A stretch of DNA of 64,000 nt from Candidatus Enterousia intestinigallinarum (GCA_944407095.1 OX097180.1:372001-436000), one strand, 5' to 3'. Positions 54,501-63,396 are shown, numbered from the stretch's first letter. Translations and numbers: made by a program. The notes: generated by a model from the sequence alone, not told the origin.

Positions 54501-55448
54501 ATGGACTATAAAGATTTTGGACTGGTGAACACAAAAAATATGTTTTCAGATGCACTGGCGCGTCACTATGCTGTGCCGGCATTTAATTTTTACAATATGG
54601 AAACTTTGTCTGCAATTATTGACGCCGCACGCGACACGCACAGCCCCGTTATTCTGGCAGTATCTGAATCGGCATTAAAATATATGGGCGATAACTTATT
54701 GCGCGGTATGATTTGGGGTCTGAACCTGCACGATGACGATGCCGTTGCCCTGCATCTGGATCACGGGTCGTCATTTGACACGTGTGTGCACGCAATAGAA
54801 ATCGGTTTTTCATCTGTTATGATTGACGGTTCAAAACTGCCGTTTGATGCAAATGTCGATTTGGCACGCACAGTCGCGGAATATGCTCACAAATACGACG
54901 TCACGGTGGAAGCAGAACTGGGCGTTCTGTCCGGAATCGAAGACGAAAATACACACAGCACAACATCCAGTTACACAAACCCCAACGACGTGGTCAACTT
55001 TGTAAATGCAACGAACATCGATTCATTGGCGATTGCAATCGGTACCAGCCACGGCGCATACAAACGTAAATCAGACGATGAAGAATTACGCTTTGACATA
55101 TTGGACGCGGTGGCGCGACAACTGCCTGATTTTCCGCTGGTTTTACACGGCGCGTCCAGTATTCCGACACACTTTGTTAAAACAATAAACGAATTTGGTG
55201 GCAAAATGTCAAACGCCCGCGGAATTGCCCCGGCGCAACTGCGCCGTGCGGTGAAAAAAAACATCTGCAAAATAAATGTGGACAGCGATTCCCGCTTAGC
55301 ATTCACCGCTGGTGTTCGCGAAGTATTGGCAACAAAACCAGAAAACTTTAACCCACGTGACTATCTGGGTGCAGGACGCAAAAATATCTATGATAATTGC
55401 GTTGATGAAATCAAAAATATTATGGGCTCAAACGAAAAAACGAAATAG
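54501..55448 (+). CDS. fba: Class II fructose-bisphosphate aldolase
   Basis: 315 residues, zinc-dependent. The N-terminus MFSDALARHYAVPAFNFYNM, zinc ligands in LHLDHGSSFDTC and, later, GTSHGAY and LVLHGASSIP (His), and the conserved VEAELG segment. It cleaves fructose 1,6-bisphosphate into dihydroxyacetone phosphate and glyceraldehyde 3-phosphate. Class II enzymes include tagatose-bisphosphate aldolases, so substrate choice is likely but not certain. Single gene. Confidence 0.9.
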   Translation: MDYKDFGLVNTKNMFSDALARHYAVPAFNFYNMETLSAIIDAARDTHSPVILAVSESALKYMGDNLLRGMIWGLNLHDDDAVALHLDHGSSFDTCVHAIEIGFSSVMIDGSKLPFDANVDLARTVAEYAHKYDVTVEAELGVLSGIEDENTHSTTSSYTNPNDVVNFVNATNIDSLAIAIGTSHGAYKRKSDDEELRFDILDAVARQLPDFPLVLHGASSIPTHFVKTINEFGGKMSNARGIAPAQLRRAVKKNICKINVDSDSRLAFTAGVREVLATKPENFNPRDYLGAGRKNIYDNCVDEIKNIMGSNEKTK

Positions 55449-55495
55449 TAATTAGTTACTAGTTACCCATAAAAAATAAATTAGAACGCCATAGA

Positions 55496-55556
55496 TACGT
55501 GCAGTGACAACCACGAAGTGTACAAATGTTACACGAGCTGGTTGTCACCGCGCGTA
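55496..55556. other. Multi-segment stem-loop between fba and efp
   Basis: GTGACAACCA (55504-55513) pairs perfectly with TGGTTGTCAC (55539-55548). Inside, GTGTA pairs with TACAC, and outside TACG pairs with CGTA. There is no T-run, so it is not a standard terminator. It lies between two convergent genes. Confidence 0.55.
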
Positions 55557-55572
55557 GATGTGGTGTTATAAT

Positions 55573-56142
55573 TTATTTTGCGCGTTCAACGTATTCCAAC
55601 GTTTCAGTATTTACCACTATTTTTTCGCCCTGTTCGATGAACAAAGGAACCTGAACACGTACACCGTTATCCAAGATTGCAGGTTTGCCACCACTGTTGG
55701 AAACAGTTTGCCCCTTTAATGCTGGTTCAGTTTCTTCAACAGTTGCAATAACTGTTTTCGGCAAAGATACGGATACGGGCTGACCTTCGACAAAGTTCAC
55801 CTTTACCATCATTTCCGGTGCCAAGAACTTCATCTGCTCACCCAATGATTCAACAGAAACCGTGAACTGTTCATATGTGGTCAGGTTCATAAAGTACGCA
55901 TCTGTACCGTCAGAATACAAATATTGGCAATCAATATCTTCGACCATCAGTTTTTCAACCTTGTCTTCTGCACGCCAACGGTCGTTACCCTTGTTGCCGG
56001 AATCAATATCGCGCAGGTCGGCCTGAACGAACGCGCCACCCTTGCCCGGTTTAACCTTGGTAATAGACATAACGGAATAGCGCTTGCCATTGTGAGAAAT
56101 AACCCAACCCACACGCATATCGTTTGCAATATATGATGCCAT
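55573..56142 (-). CDS. efp: Elongation factor P
   Basis: 189 residues. The modified lysine loop is PGKGGAFVQADLRD in the first domain. The second domain reads MKFLAPEMMVKVNFVEGQPV and the third carries PALKGQTVSNSGGKPAILDNG. It relieves ribosome stalling at proline runs. The modification enzymes (epmA/epmB or earP) are not in this window. Confidence 0.96.
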   Translation of the reverse strand: MASYIANDMRVGWVISHNGKRYSVMSITKVKPGKGGAFVQADLRDIDSGNKGNDRWRAEDKVEKLMVEDIDCQYLYSDGTDAYFMNLTTYEQFTVSVESLGEQMKFLAPEMMVKVNFVEGQPVSVSLPKTVIATVEETEPALKGQTVSNSGGKPAILDNGVRVQVPLFIEQGEKIVVNTETLEYVERAK

Positions 56143-56214
56143 AATAATACCTCTTTGTTTTTTCGGAACTTTATTATAAAAATCGCGTACGTTTCGCGCA
56201 AGCGTTTATTACGC

Positions 56215-56757
56215 CTATTGCGCGGCACGCTTATGCGCCCAATAGCGGTCGATACTTTCCAGAATCAGTTTATCCGCCGTCGCACGATCGGCCCAGCCCT
56301 TTACCCGCGACCAAGAATTTGGTTGCAAATCTTTGTAATGCTGGAAAAAGTATTCGATTTTAGAACGCAAAATAGCGGGCAACTGTTCAACATATTCGGT
56401 GGTTGTATAAAACGGGTCGATGTTGTCACGCGGCACGCAGATAATTTTTTCATCGCCGCCGGCCTGATCTTCCATCAACAGTGCGCCAATGGGGCGAACC
56501 TCAATCAACACACCGGGGCGCAGTGGTGAATTACACACAACAACGCAATCCAGCGGATCGCCGTCGTCGCCCAATGTACCCGGAAAATACCCATAGTTTG
56601 CGGGATACGCCATTGGCGTATGCAAAATTCTGTCCACACGTGGCAATCCGGTTGCCTTGTCAATTTCGTATTTAACGTGTCCGTTTTCAGGCACTTCTAT
56701 AATAGCATTCATTTTTTTTGGCGGTTCTTTGCCCGGCGCAATTTCTTCAATACTCAT
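56215..56757 (-). CDS. ppa: Inorganic pyrophosphatase
   Basis: 180 residues, family I soluble enzyme. NAIIEVPENGHVKYEIDKAT, YPANYGYFPGTLGDDGDPLD with the metal-binding Asp residues, and QAGGDEKIICVP. It hydrolyses pyrophosphate and so drives biosynthesis, including DNA and acyl-CoA synthesis. About 70 bases downstream of efp on the same strand. Confidence 0.96.
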   Translation of the reverse strand: MSIEEIAPGKEPPKKMNAIIEVPENGHVKYEIDKATGLPRVDRILHTPMAYPANYGYFPGTLGDDGDPLDCVVVCNSPLRPGVLIEVRPIGALLMEDQAGGDEKIICVPRDNIDPFYTTTEYVEQLPAILRSKIEYFFQHYKDLQPNSWSRVKGWADRATADKLILESIDRYWAHKRAAQ

Positions 56758-56838
56758 AATAATAAATCCTTTATTTGCGGGGCAATATTATCATAAAAAA
56801 ACAGATTTGCAATTTCGAATCGGAAAACGGGTAAAATA

Positions 56839-57402
56839 TCATTCTGAATAATAACACCGTCCAGACAGAATCCCGGAACCGGCCGTATCGGAAAATTCCC
56901 CCGCCTGCAAAAAGCACTGTGTTATGGAAACACTGTCCTGATCTGACCAGCCGCCGTCGGGGCAATCTTTGCAATAAATGCTATGGCCGGCCGAACCATA
57001 CGTTCCGGGCCAGCATACACAAAAAGAATATTGTTTGCACACACCGTCAAAATCGCCACTGCTTAAATCCGCATCCAGATTCAGCGCGTCTTCTGCAATA
57101 ATATCCATTATCATCCCCATATCACCACCGTCAAATCCCGTTTCACGGCATAACTGAATGGCGCGACTGACGCCGATCCCACTGGACAAATAGTCGCTTA
57201 TACATCCCATTATACTGACACACATATCACACGCCATAGATGAAGAAGATAAAAAACCACTTTTATATAATTGGCACGCAACACTATCAGCGTATCCACC
57301 GCTTCTACATATATGCTCTGTATTTGCGGAAATTGCAACGGCGCTTTGACATATAAAAAATACAAAATATCCAACAAAGCAAACCGATAAAATTTTTCCC
57401 AT
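56839..57402 (-). CDS. Cys-rich secreted protein behind leader RNA B
   Basis: 187 residues from ATG 57402. A GTG two codons upstream overlaps the GGGGGG site and is rejected. Signal peptide (MGKILSVCFVGYFVFFICQS + AVA). The mature part has about 15 Cys in a helical domain (ACDMCVSIMGCISDYLSSG) and then CVCWPGTYGSAG, CKDCPDG and SVSITQCFLQAG, ending GRCYYSE. The last 60 residues match the protein at 49694. Expression probably depends on read-through of the leader terminator, 20 bases upstream of the start. Confidence 0.75.
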   Translation of the reverse strand: MGKILSVCFVGYFVFFICQSAVAISANTEHICRSGGYADSVACQLYKSGFLSSSSMACDMCVSIMGCISDYLSSGIGVSRAIQLCRETGFDGGDMGMIMDIIAEDALNLDADLSSGDFDGVCKQYSFCVCWPGTYGSAGHSIYCKDCPDGGWSDQDSVSITQCFLQAGEFSDTAGSGILSGRCYYSE

Positions 57403-57422
57403 TTTCACCCCCCGACAACATT

Positions 57423-57629
57423 AAAAACCACCCAAAAAAATTCAGGTGGCCAGGAGGTTGATAACAATCTTACGAATTGCGTGGTGTATTTGGTATTTCA
57501 CCACCCTCCTGACCAAATTCAGCCAGGAGATTATTTATCGTCGTAATAAAAATGGCGCAACGCGCCCCGCTTTTCTATTCCGACGCGTAAGAGAGGTTAT
57601 CAAGCCCCATCACGACAACCCGTCGTGAC
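57423..57629 (-). ncRNA. Structured leader RNA B (riboswitch/attenuator candidate)
   Basis: From the predicted start near 57629: hairpin CACGAC/GTCGTG (57611-57627), then GGGGCTTGATAACCTC (57608 down to 57593), then a GGCGC/GCGCC hairpin with U-rich tail (57554-57566). Next is a local hairpin CTCCTG/CAGGAG, and a three-way junction closed by CAGGAGG (57505-57511) and CCTCCTG (57451-57457). It encloses GTGGTG/CACCAC and CAAT/ATTG hairpins. The terminator CCACC/GGTGG (57429-57449) follows at once with a U-run. Every stem is also present in leader A with different but complementary bases. Confidence 0.6.
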
Positions 57630-57635
57630 ATCAGT

Positions 57636-57664
57636 ATTGTAAACAAATCGTAATATAATGTAAA
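57636..57664 (-). promoter_or_regulatory. Predicted promoter of leader RNA B
   Basis: TTTACA (57659-57664), a 17-base spacer and TACAAT (57636-57641) on the minus strand. Confidence 0.6.
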
Positions 57665-57669
57665 GCGAT

Positions 57670-57695
57670 AAAAAATCCCGCAGATGCGGGATTTT
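57670..57695 (-). terminator. Intrinsic terminator after dnaN
   Basis: AAAATCCCGC / GCGGGATTTT with a 4-base loop downstream of the dnaN stop. Confidence 0.8.
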
Positions 57696-57718
57696 CCTTA
57701 TTTTATTATCAAATGTAA

Positions 57719-58837
57719 TTACATACGCATCGGCATCAATACGAACAATGCGTCTGTGTTTTTATCCGTTGACTTGATAATTGTCGGCGATAACGGATCC
57801 TGCATTTCCATTTGGAATTTTTCACCTTCTACCTGTCCAGCAACATCCATCAAGAATTTTACATTAAACACAACCGTAAATGAACTGTCACCATTGTATT
57901 CAATATCCAGTTCCTGGGTCGCAGTTCCGGCATCCGGGCTGGACGCATTTACAACCAACTTGTTCATAGAAAATGTCAACTGTACGGACTTGGTCTTGTC
58001 CACACTGGCAACCGACACCAAGTCAACCGCATTCAAGAATTGTTTTCTGTCCAGGATTGCAATCTTGTCATTACCCTTTGGAATAACAACCCGATAGTTC
58101 GGATACTGTGCATCAACCAGTTTGCTGGTCAATGTTGCGGGGCCAACCGTAAAACGGGCCTTGGTATCCGACAGTTCAACAGTAACATCGTCAACAGTCG
58201 CATCTTCCAACAGTTTGGACAGTTCACCAATAACGCGACGTGGCAAAATAACCGCTGGCATTTCCGCACTGCCCGCCGGTGCCGGCATCGCGCACAACGC
58301 CATACGCTGAGCATCGGTTGCAACCGCAGTCAGCATTTTTTCTTTGCCCTCGTCAGAAATATGGAAATAAATCCCGCCCAAATGATAACGGACATCATCG
58401 GTCGGTATTGCAAACTTTGTCTGATTTATCAGGTGCGCCAAGTCACCAGTTGTCATTTGGAATTTTGTGGTCAGATTGCTGCCCGCCATTGCCGGGAAAT
58501 TTTCCGCCGGCAGTGTCGGCAAATGGAACACCGCACGACCACTGGACACAACCAGTTGATCACCAGATTGTTTGAACGAAATTTCCGCATCGTCCGGCAA
58601 TTTACGCACAATGTCGTACAACATTTGTACCGGGACAGTTGTTTTCCCACCCAAAGTTATATCTGCGGCAACGTGTTCAACCAATTCCAAATCAACGTTT
58701 GTTGCCGACAGAATCAAATCGTCTGCAACCTCTATCTTTACATTTACCAATATCGGCAGCGTTGCGCGCTTTTCCACAATCGACTGCATATGCCCCAGCG
58801 CACGAATTAAAACCTGACGAAATACTGAAAATTCCAT
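57719..58837 (-). CDS. dnaN: DNA polymerase III sliding clamp
   Basis: 372 residues, three-domain beta clamp. MEFSVFRQVLIRALGHMQSI at the start, ATNVDLELVEHVAADITLGG, YHLGGIYFHISDEGKEKMLT (domain 2) and the C-terminal DPLSPTIIKSTDKNTDALFV with the MPMRM end. It tethers the replicase. It is not next to dnaA or recF here, so it is not a marker of the origin in this genome. Confidence 0.96.
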   Translation of the reverse strand: MEFSVFRQVLIRALGHMQSIVEKRATLPILVNVKIEVADDLILSATNVDLELVEHVAADITLGGKTTVPVQMLYDIVRKLPDDAEISFKQSGDQLVVSSGRAVFHLPTLPAENFPAMAGSNLTTKFQMTTGDLAHLINQTKFAIPTDDVRYHLGGIYFHISDEGKEKMLTAVATDAQRMALCAMPAPAGSAEMPAVILPRRVIGELSKLLEDATVDDVTVELSDTKARFTVGPATLTSKLVDAQYPNYRVVIPKGNDKIAILDRKQFLNAVDLVSVASVDKTKSVQLTFSMNKLVVNASSPDAGTATQELDIEYNGDSSFTVVFNVKFLMDVAGQVEGEKFQMEMQDPLSPTIIKSTDKNTDALFVLMPMRM

Positions 58838-58965
58838 AATGTGCTCCTGTTAAATATATTTTCGTCCTACATTCTTTCGATTCAGTTTATCAAAAAATGC
58901 CGATTCGGTGCAAGGGTTATTGACGTGTAAAACACCTGGACAAATCGTGATTTCAGTCCACTAAA

Positions 58966-58992
58966 AAAGTGCCGCTATATTGCGGCACTTTA
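58966..58992 (-). terminator. Intrinsic terminator after cdaA
   Basis: AAAGTGCCGC / GCGGCACTTT stem with a 6-base loop. Confidence 0.75.
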
Positions 58993-59007
58993 TTAGACGC
59001 AAAAAAA

Positions 59008-59766
59008 CTATTTTCCCAAAACGCGTTCCAATTTGGCACGCAGTTTTTTCATATCGTCATATTTTGTAAATTTTCCCTTTTCGGCAATAGATATTTCACC
59101 ACTTTCTTCGGATACAACCAGCACGGTTGCACCGGATACTTCACTCATCCCCAAGGCCGCCCGATGACGCGTTCCATATTTCCAATTTAGATTATTTTTA
59201 GACAGCGGCAATATCGCCCCAGCATACGCAATGCGTCCACGTTCTATTATAACCGCACCATCGTGCAGTGGTGTTTTATTAAAGAATATAGTCAACAACA
59301 GTTCACTGGAAATCGTGGCATCAACTGCAACACCCGGTTTATCAATCGCGCTTTCATCCAAAGAACCAGTAAACACAATCAGCGCCCCTGTATGCTTGGC
59401 CGACATATATTCAACCGCAGACACTATTTCATCCAACGATTTTGTATCACGTGGACGCTGCACCCCTGCACGAAAAATGCGTCGCCATTCATCTATATTA
59501 CCCATCAGTGCCATAAATTTGCGCAATTCCGGTTGAAACACAACAACCAAACTGATAGACAAAAACAGCGCCGTCCAATGCAAAAATGTCCCCAATAAAT
59601 CCAAATGCGCCCAAGACAGCACGAAACTAAGCCCCCATAAAAGCGCCAATCCCAGCAACCCGCGCACTAATCTTTCCGATGAAGTGTTTTGTATAAAGCC
59701 ACGATAAAACACCCACAGTAAAACAACAATTATCAGAATCTGAATCAATCCAAGCCAACTAAACAC
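59008..59766 (-). CDS. cdaA: Membrane diadenylate cyclase (CdaA-type)
   Basis: 252 residues. Three N-terminal membrane helices (first near residues 6-20, LIQILIIVVLLWVF), then a DisA_N/DAC domain with LHDGAVIIERGRIAYAGAILPL and GTRHRAALGMSE, the DGA and RHR motifs needed to make c-di-AMP from two ATP. Length and topology match CdaA (DacA) of Firmicutes. The usual partner CdaR (YbbR) and GlmM are absent; an AsmA-like gene precedes it by six bases. c-di-AMP is uncommon in Alphaproteobacteria. Confidence 0.9.
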   Translation of the reverse strand: MFSWLGLIQILIIVVLLWVFYRGFIQNTSSERLVRGLLGLALLWGLSFVLSWAHLDLLGTFLHWTALFLSISLVVVFQPELRKFMALMGNIDEWRRIFRAGVQRPRDTKSLDEIVSAVEYMSAKHTGALIVFTGSLDESAIDKPGVAVDATISSELLLTIFFNKTPLHDGAVIIERGRIAYAGAILPLSKNNLNWKYGTRHRAALGMSEVSGATVLVVSEESGEISIAEKGKFTKYDDMKKLRAKLERVLGK

Positions 59767-59772
59767 GATAAA

Positions 59773-61872
59773 CTATCCCCCTATACTGTTATTGTTTAAT
59801 ATATTGTTCACTAATTCGGCCACCGGCGTATCCATCCATTGCGGGTCATCACGCCGACGCGGCGCCCCACGTTCCAGTGCTGTTTCGCACGGATTATCAT
59901 CGGCCAGCCAATTTTCCAACAAGTCACCCGCCAACAATCCAACGCCGGCACCGGCAACCAGTCCTATGCCACCAGTAAACGGCGCCAACAACAATCCTAT
60001 TCCAGTGGCGGATGCAACTTTACCCGCAACGGCGGCACCACTTATTTGAATTGTTGGTTCTGCCAGATTACCAGTTATTTCTATTGAATTTACCACATTA
60101 CCCGTCAGCGACAATTTCAACCCACGCACCGGAACCGTGGTCAAGGCCAGTTGAATATCTTCATCACCCAAATCTAAACTGCCCGCCAGACGAACATTTA
60201 TTGCGTTTGTTTCCGCGGCAACGCCGTTTTGTGTTTCTATCAACCCATCACGCAACTTGGTGTTCACAGACACACAGGATATTTTTATCTGGTTATACTT
60301 TTTTTCTGAACGGAACAAATCCTGAATACTATGCCGCAATGTTGTCAGGAAATCGGTTCCATACATATTGGCAACCAAAGCCGAATGCGCATATCCAGGT
60401 GCAGACGAATATACACGTACCGGTCCGGTCACTGTCTGCATCAGTTCGGACAAGTTTGTTCCATTAGCTTCGACATACGTTTCAAAATCGACTGGTAAAT
60501 CGGAAATAAAATTATCAATATGAATCTGGTTTAACAGTGTCCCGATAACTATACCGCGTCCCTGCCCGCCCATTTGCACATACATACGCCCGTCTGCATC
60601 AATATTGACATTTGCCGCTGCACTAACGGGACCGTCCGCAATTTTTACCGCCGCATCAACACGTCCGTGTCCATTATTCACTGTCACTGTTGCATCAACA
60701 TCGCGCAGGTTCAAATCACGATACACGATGAAATTATCCAACAAAACGTGCAAATCCAGATTGAACTTCAAAAATTCGGCCCCGAACAAAGGTATATCGT
60801 GAAACACATTTAGTTCCCTGTCTGGACGTACCCAGGGTCGGCCGTATAAATCCGGAAAAAGTTCCAACAGATTTATAGATTTTGATTCCAGTGTCGCCGT
60901 AATATTCGGCATTTTTCCAGACCAGTCAAGCACCCCCGAAAACGTCAACGTATTTCCACGAACTTTTATCGACGAATTGCGCAGTGATAATTTTTGCCAA
61001 TCATAGCCGCCAGAAATATTCACCTTGACGGCCGGCATCTGGGTCAGGTTCAAGTTAAAAATATTCCCCAGCGCAGTCGTATCCGGAATATCGCCCTTTA
61101 TTATAAAATCAATTGGTGCCTTGCTGGTGCCTTCCAGCGCGACGTTTGCAATCAACGCATCCCCACCGGTTGCAAACGCGATACGAACCGGATATACGCG
61201 CCGTTCAGCATTATATTTTGAAAAAGACAATATAAACGGAAAAACATCAGCATTTGATTTAATCCAACCGCTGTATTCGCGCGTATCGGTACGTGGCATA
61301 TATCTGATTTGAAATCCGTCCAACGAATATTCAGCCCCCAATATATCAATATCCAGATTTTGAACCTCTAACCCGCCAAGTCCCGGATCAACAAACGGAA
61401 AATCCGTCGGACCGACAGCATCCGGTGTTGCGGCGGCTTCTGATGAAGCGTCTTTTATTTTTGGCGCAATGGAAAATTCGCCCTTGTCATTTTGTTCTAT
61501 ACATATAGACGCGTCATAAATTTTGATATTTTGAATTGTGGGTCTGTCTTGAAACAGCGATATCAAATCCAAACGTACGTCTATTTTTTCCGCACTAAAG
61601 GCATCTTTGTGCTTTGCCCAGGCAGCATTTGGAATCCGAACCTGGTTTAATTCGATCTGGGGACGCAGTGACAGTTTCCACGAAACCGCGCCATCAATTT
61701 CCACGGGCAGACCGGTGGCGTCCTGCAGTACAGACAGAACATCTCCACGCAACGCTTCTAAATTTATCTGTGACAAAGCAATTATAACGGCCACCACCAA
61801 CCCCATTACGAACAGGGTCAGCACCCGCATAATTTTGAAAAAGGTTCCTTCTTTTTTCTTTTTTTTGGCCAT
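59773..61872 (-). CDS. AsmA-family protein
   Basis: 699 residues. Basic cytoplasmic start, one membrane helix (VLTLFVMGLVVAVIIALSQI), then the AsmA N-domain: INLEALRGDVLSVLQDATGL, VSWKLSLRPQIELNQVRIPN. The long periplasmic part is beta-rich. The C-terminal portion has SIEITGNLAEPTIQISGAAV and a glycine-rich segment. Such proteins bridge the periplasm in lipid transport to the outer membrane. Located between rluC and cdaA in a tight operon. Confidence 0.88.
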   Translation of the reverse strand: MAKKKKKEGTFFKIMRVLTLFVMGLVVAVIIALSQINLEALRGDVLSVLQDATGLPVEIDGAVSWKLSLRPQIELNQVRIPNAAWAKHKDAFSAEKIDVRLDLISLFQDRPTIQNIKIYDASICIEQNDKGEFSIAPKIKDASSEAAATPDAVGPTDFPFVDPGLGGLEVQNLDIDILGAEYSLDGFQIRYMPRTDTREYSGWIKSNADVFPFILSFSKYNAERRVYPVRIAFATGGDALIANVALEGTSKAPIDFIIKGDIPDTTALGNIFNLNLTQMPAVKVNISGGYDWQKLSLRNSSIKVRGNTLTFSGVLDWSGKMPNITATLESKSINLLELFPDLYGRPWVRPDRELNVFHDIPLFGAEFLKFNLDLHVLLDNFIVYRDLNLRDVDATVTVNNGHGRVDAAVKIADGPVSAAANVNIDADGRMYVQMGGQGRGIVIGTLLNQIHIDNFISDLPVDFETYVEANGTNLSELMQTVTGPVRVYSSAPGYAHSALVANMYGTDFLTTLRHSIQDLFRSEKKYNQIKISCVSVNTKLRDGLIETQNGVAAETNAINVRLAGSLDLGDEDIQLALTTVPVRGLKLSLTGNVVNSIEITGNLAEPTIQISGAAVAGKVASATGIGLLLAPFTGGIGLVAGAGVGLLAGDLLENWLADDNPCETALERGAPRRRDDPQWMDTPVAELVNNILNNNSIGG

Positions 61873-61887
61873 TTTTAACAGCGTTTG

Positions 61888-62859
61888 TTACGGTAACTTA
61901 AATTCCAAGAACTTTATCACCGGTTGCATAAAATCCGGTATTGGCGCGCGCAAAGTCATTGTCCGGCCACTAGACGGATGCCGAAATGTTAGCTTATATG
62001 CTAACAAAAACAAGTTATTTGTTTCCAACATAGAACGCAGTGCCCCGTCCAATTTCTTGTCCGCCCCATACAACATATCCCCCACAATCGGCGCGTGCAG
62101 TGTCAATGCGCTGTGCACACGCAACTGATGCGTACGGCCGGTTTTTGGCGAAAACAGCACCCAGGATAGATGCCCACCCGCACTGGATAATACCTGATAT
62201 TCCGTTATTGCACGTTGTGGTCGTTGGCCAGTGCCGTTGTTCAGACGCGCTGGGCTGTCAAAGACCTGACCCTTGACCATATAGTTATCGATTACACCGC
62301 GCTTTGGGCGCACATCGCCATTTAACAAGGCCAGATATTCCTTATGCGCGGTTTTATTTTGAAACTGTGCGGCCAAATCCTGGGCAGCACGTTGATTTTT
62401 TGCAACGATTAAAATACCACTGGTTTCCCTGTCCAATCGATGAACCAGTGAAATCTTGTCATATGGGAATAATGCGGCCGCCATTTTATCGACTGATTTG
62501 CGAATACCGGTTCCGCCCTGTACCGCCAAACCAGCCGGCTTGTTAAACACAACAATGTCTTCATCGTTATGAATTATACACTGGCGCAAATCTTCCAAAT
62601 CCGCCAAAGAAAATCGTGCACCACTTTCGGTCTTTTTCCCAGGCACGGCCGCGTAACTGGTCAACGTCGGCGGAACACGCACAACATCACCGGCGCGCAA
62701 AATTTCCTGTCCGCGGGCACGCGACGAATTTACACGTATCTGACCACCGCGACACAATTTATAAAACTCACGCTGGGGCATAGACGGAAAACGGCGCAAA
62801 AACCAGCGCAGCAATCGTGTTCCATCTTCGGTTTGGGACACCTGAATCAATTCAGCCAT
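61888..62859 (-). CDS. rluC: 23S rRNA pseudouridine synthase, RluC/RluD type
   Basis: 323 residues. S4-like RNA-binding start (FYKLCRGGQIRVNSSRARGQ), catalytic HRLDRETSGILIVAKNQ with the active Asp, and a C-terminal LSWVLFSPKTGRTHQLRVHS. It modifies uridines in 23S rRNA. RluC and RluD cannot be separated by eye. It follows the pilin gene by 21 bases. Confidence 0.9.
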   Translation of the reverse strand: MAELIQVSQTEDGTRLLRWFLRRFPSMPQREFYKLCRGGQIRVNSSRARGQEILRAGDVVRVPPTLTSYAAVPGKKTESGARFSLADLEDLRQCIIHNDEDIVVFNKPAGLAVQGGTGIRKSVDKMAAALFPYDKISLVHRLDRETSGILIVAKNQRAAQDLAAQFQNKTAHKEYLALLNGDVRPKRGVIDNYMVKGQVFDSPARLNNGTGQRPQRAITEYQVLSSAGGHLSWVLFSPKTGRTHQLRVHSALTLHAPIVGDMLYGADKKLDGALRSMLETNNLFLLAYKLTFRHPSSGRTMTLRAPIPDFMQPVIKFLEFKLP

Positions 62860-62880
62860 AGTACCGGCCCCCGTCCAGAA

Positions 62881-63345
62881 TTATTCGCCGTACGTAATTT
62901 GAACGACGTTTTCACCATTGGCATTACTGCACGACCCAGACGCGCCACTTTGCGTGTGACCGGACATTTCATATCCAACCGAATCAGTCCAGGCCTTGGC
63001 CACAATGGCTTGACAATCAGATTGACTCAACCCAGTTATTGATACTATAAACTGACGACTGTTTGACGGGTTTACAGAAACTTCATACGTACCACCATAC
63101 GGATTTTGGTTCGACATACCAATAGCACCAAATACAGTCGCGCTGTTTATGCTGGAATAATCATCGTACTGATTATAAATACTGCGCACCTGGGTTACAA
63201 TCTGCAAAACTTCGTCATTGACACTGTTGCGCTTTTGCAAATTCATCGCACTGGAAATAGCGGCAATCGCCCCAACAGTAATCACACCCATAATTGCCAA
63301 CACACCCATCATTTCAATCATAGAACGTCCGGATTCTTGTTTCAT
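62881..63345 (-). CDS. Type IV prepilin-like protein (PilS/TcpA style)
   Basis: 154 residues. A short leader ending in Gly, then RSMIEMMGVLAIMGVITVGA with Glu at +5 after the cleavage point: the prepilin peptidase site and N-terminal assembly helix. The C-domain has one Cys in SDCQAIVAKAW and another in GASGSCSNANGE that would close a D-region loop, as in type IVb pilins. It probably forms or primes a surface pilus. No pilus assembly genes are adjacent; rluC, asmA and cdaA follow in the same direction. Confidence 0.8.
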   Translation of the reverse strand: MKQESGRSMIEMMGVLAIMGVITVGAIAAISSAMNLQKRNSVNDEVLQIVTQVRSIYNQYDDYSSINSATVFGAIGMSNQNPYGGTYEVSVNPSNSRQFIVSITGLSQSDCQAIVAKAWTDSVGYEMSGHTQSGASGSCSNANGENVVQITYGE

Positions 63346-63396
63346 AATTTCAACCTCTGTTTGCTATTTATTTTTTTATATTCTATCATAAATACT

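Noticed and set aside
57719-58837. Replication origin beside dnaN
   Set aside because: No dnaA, recF or DnaA-box cluster is seen. dnaN stands alone here.
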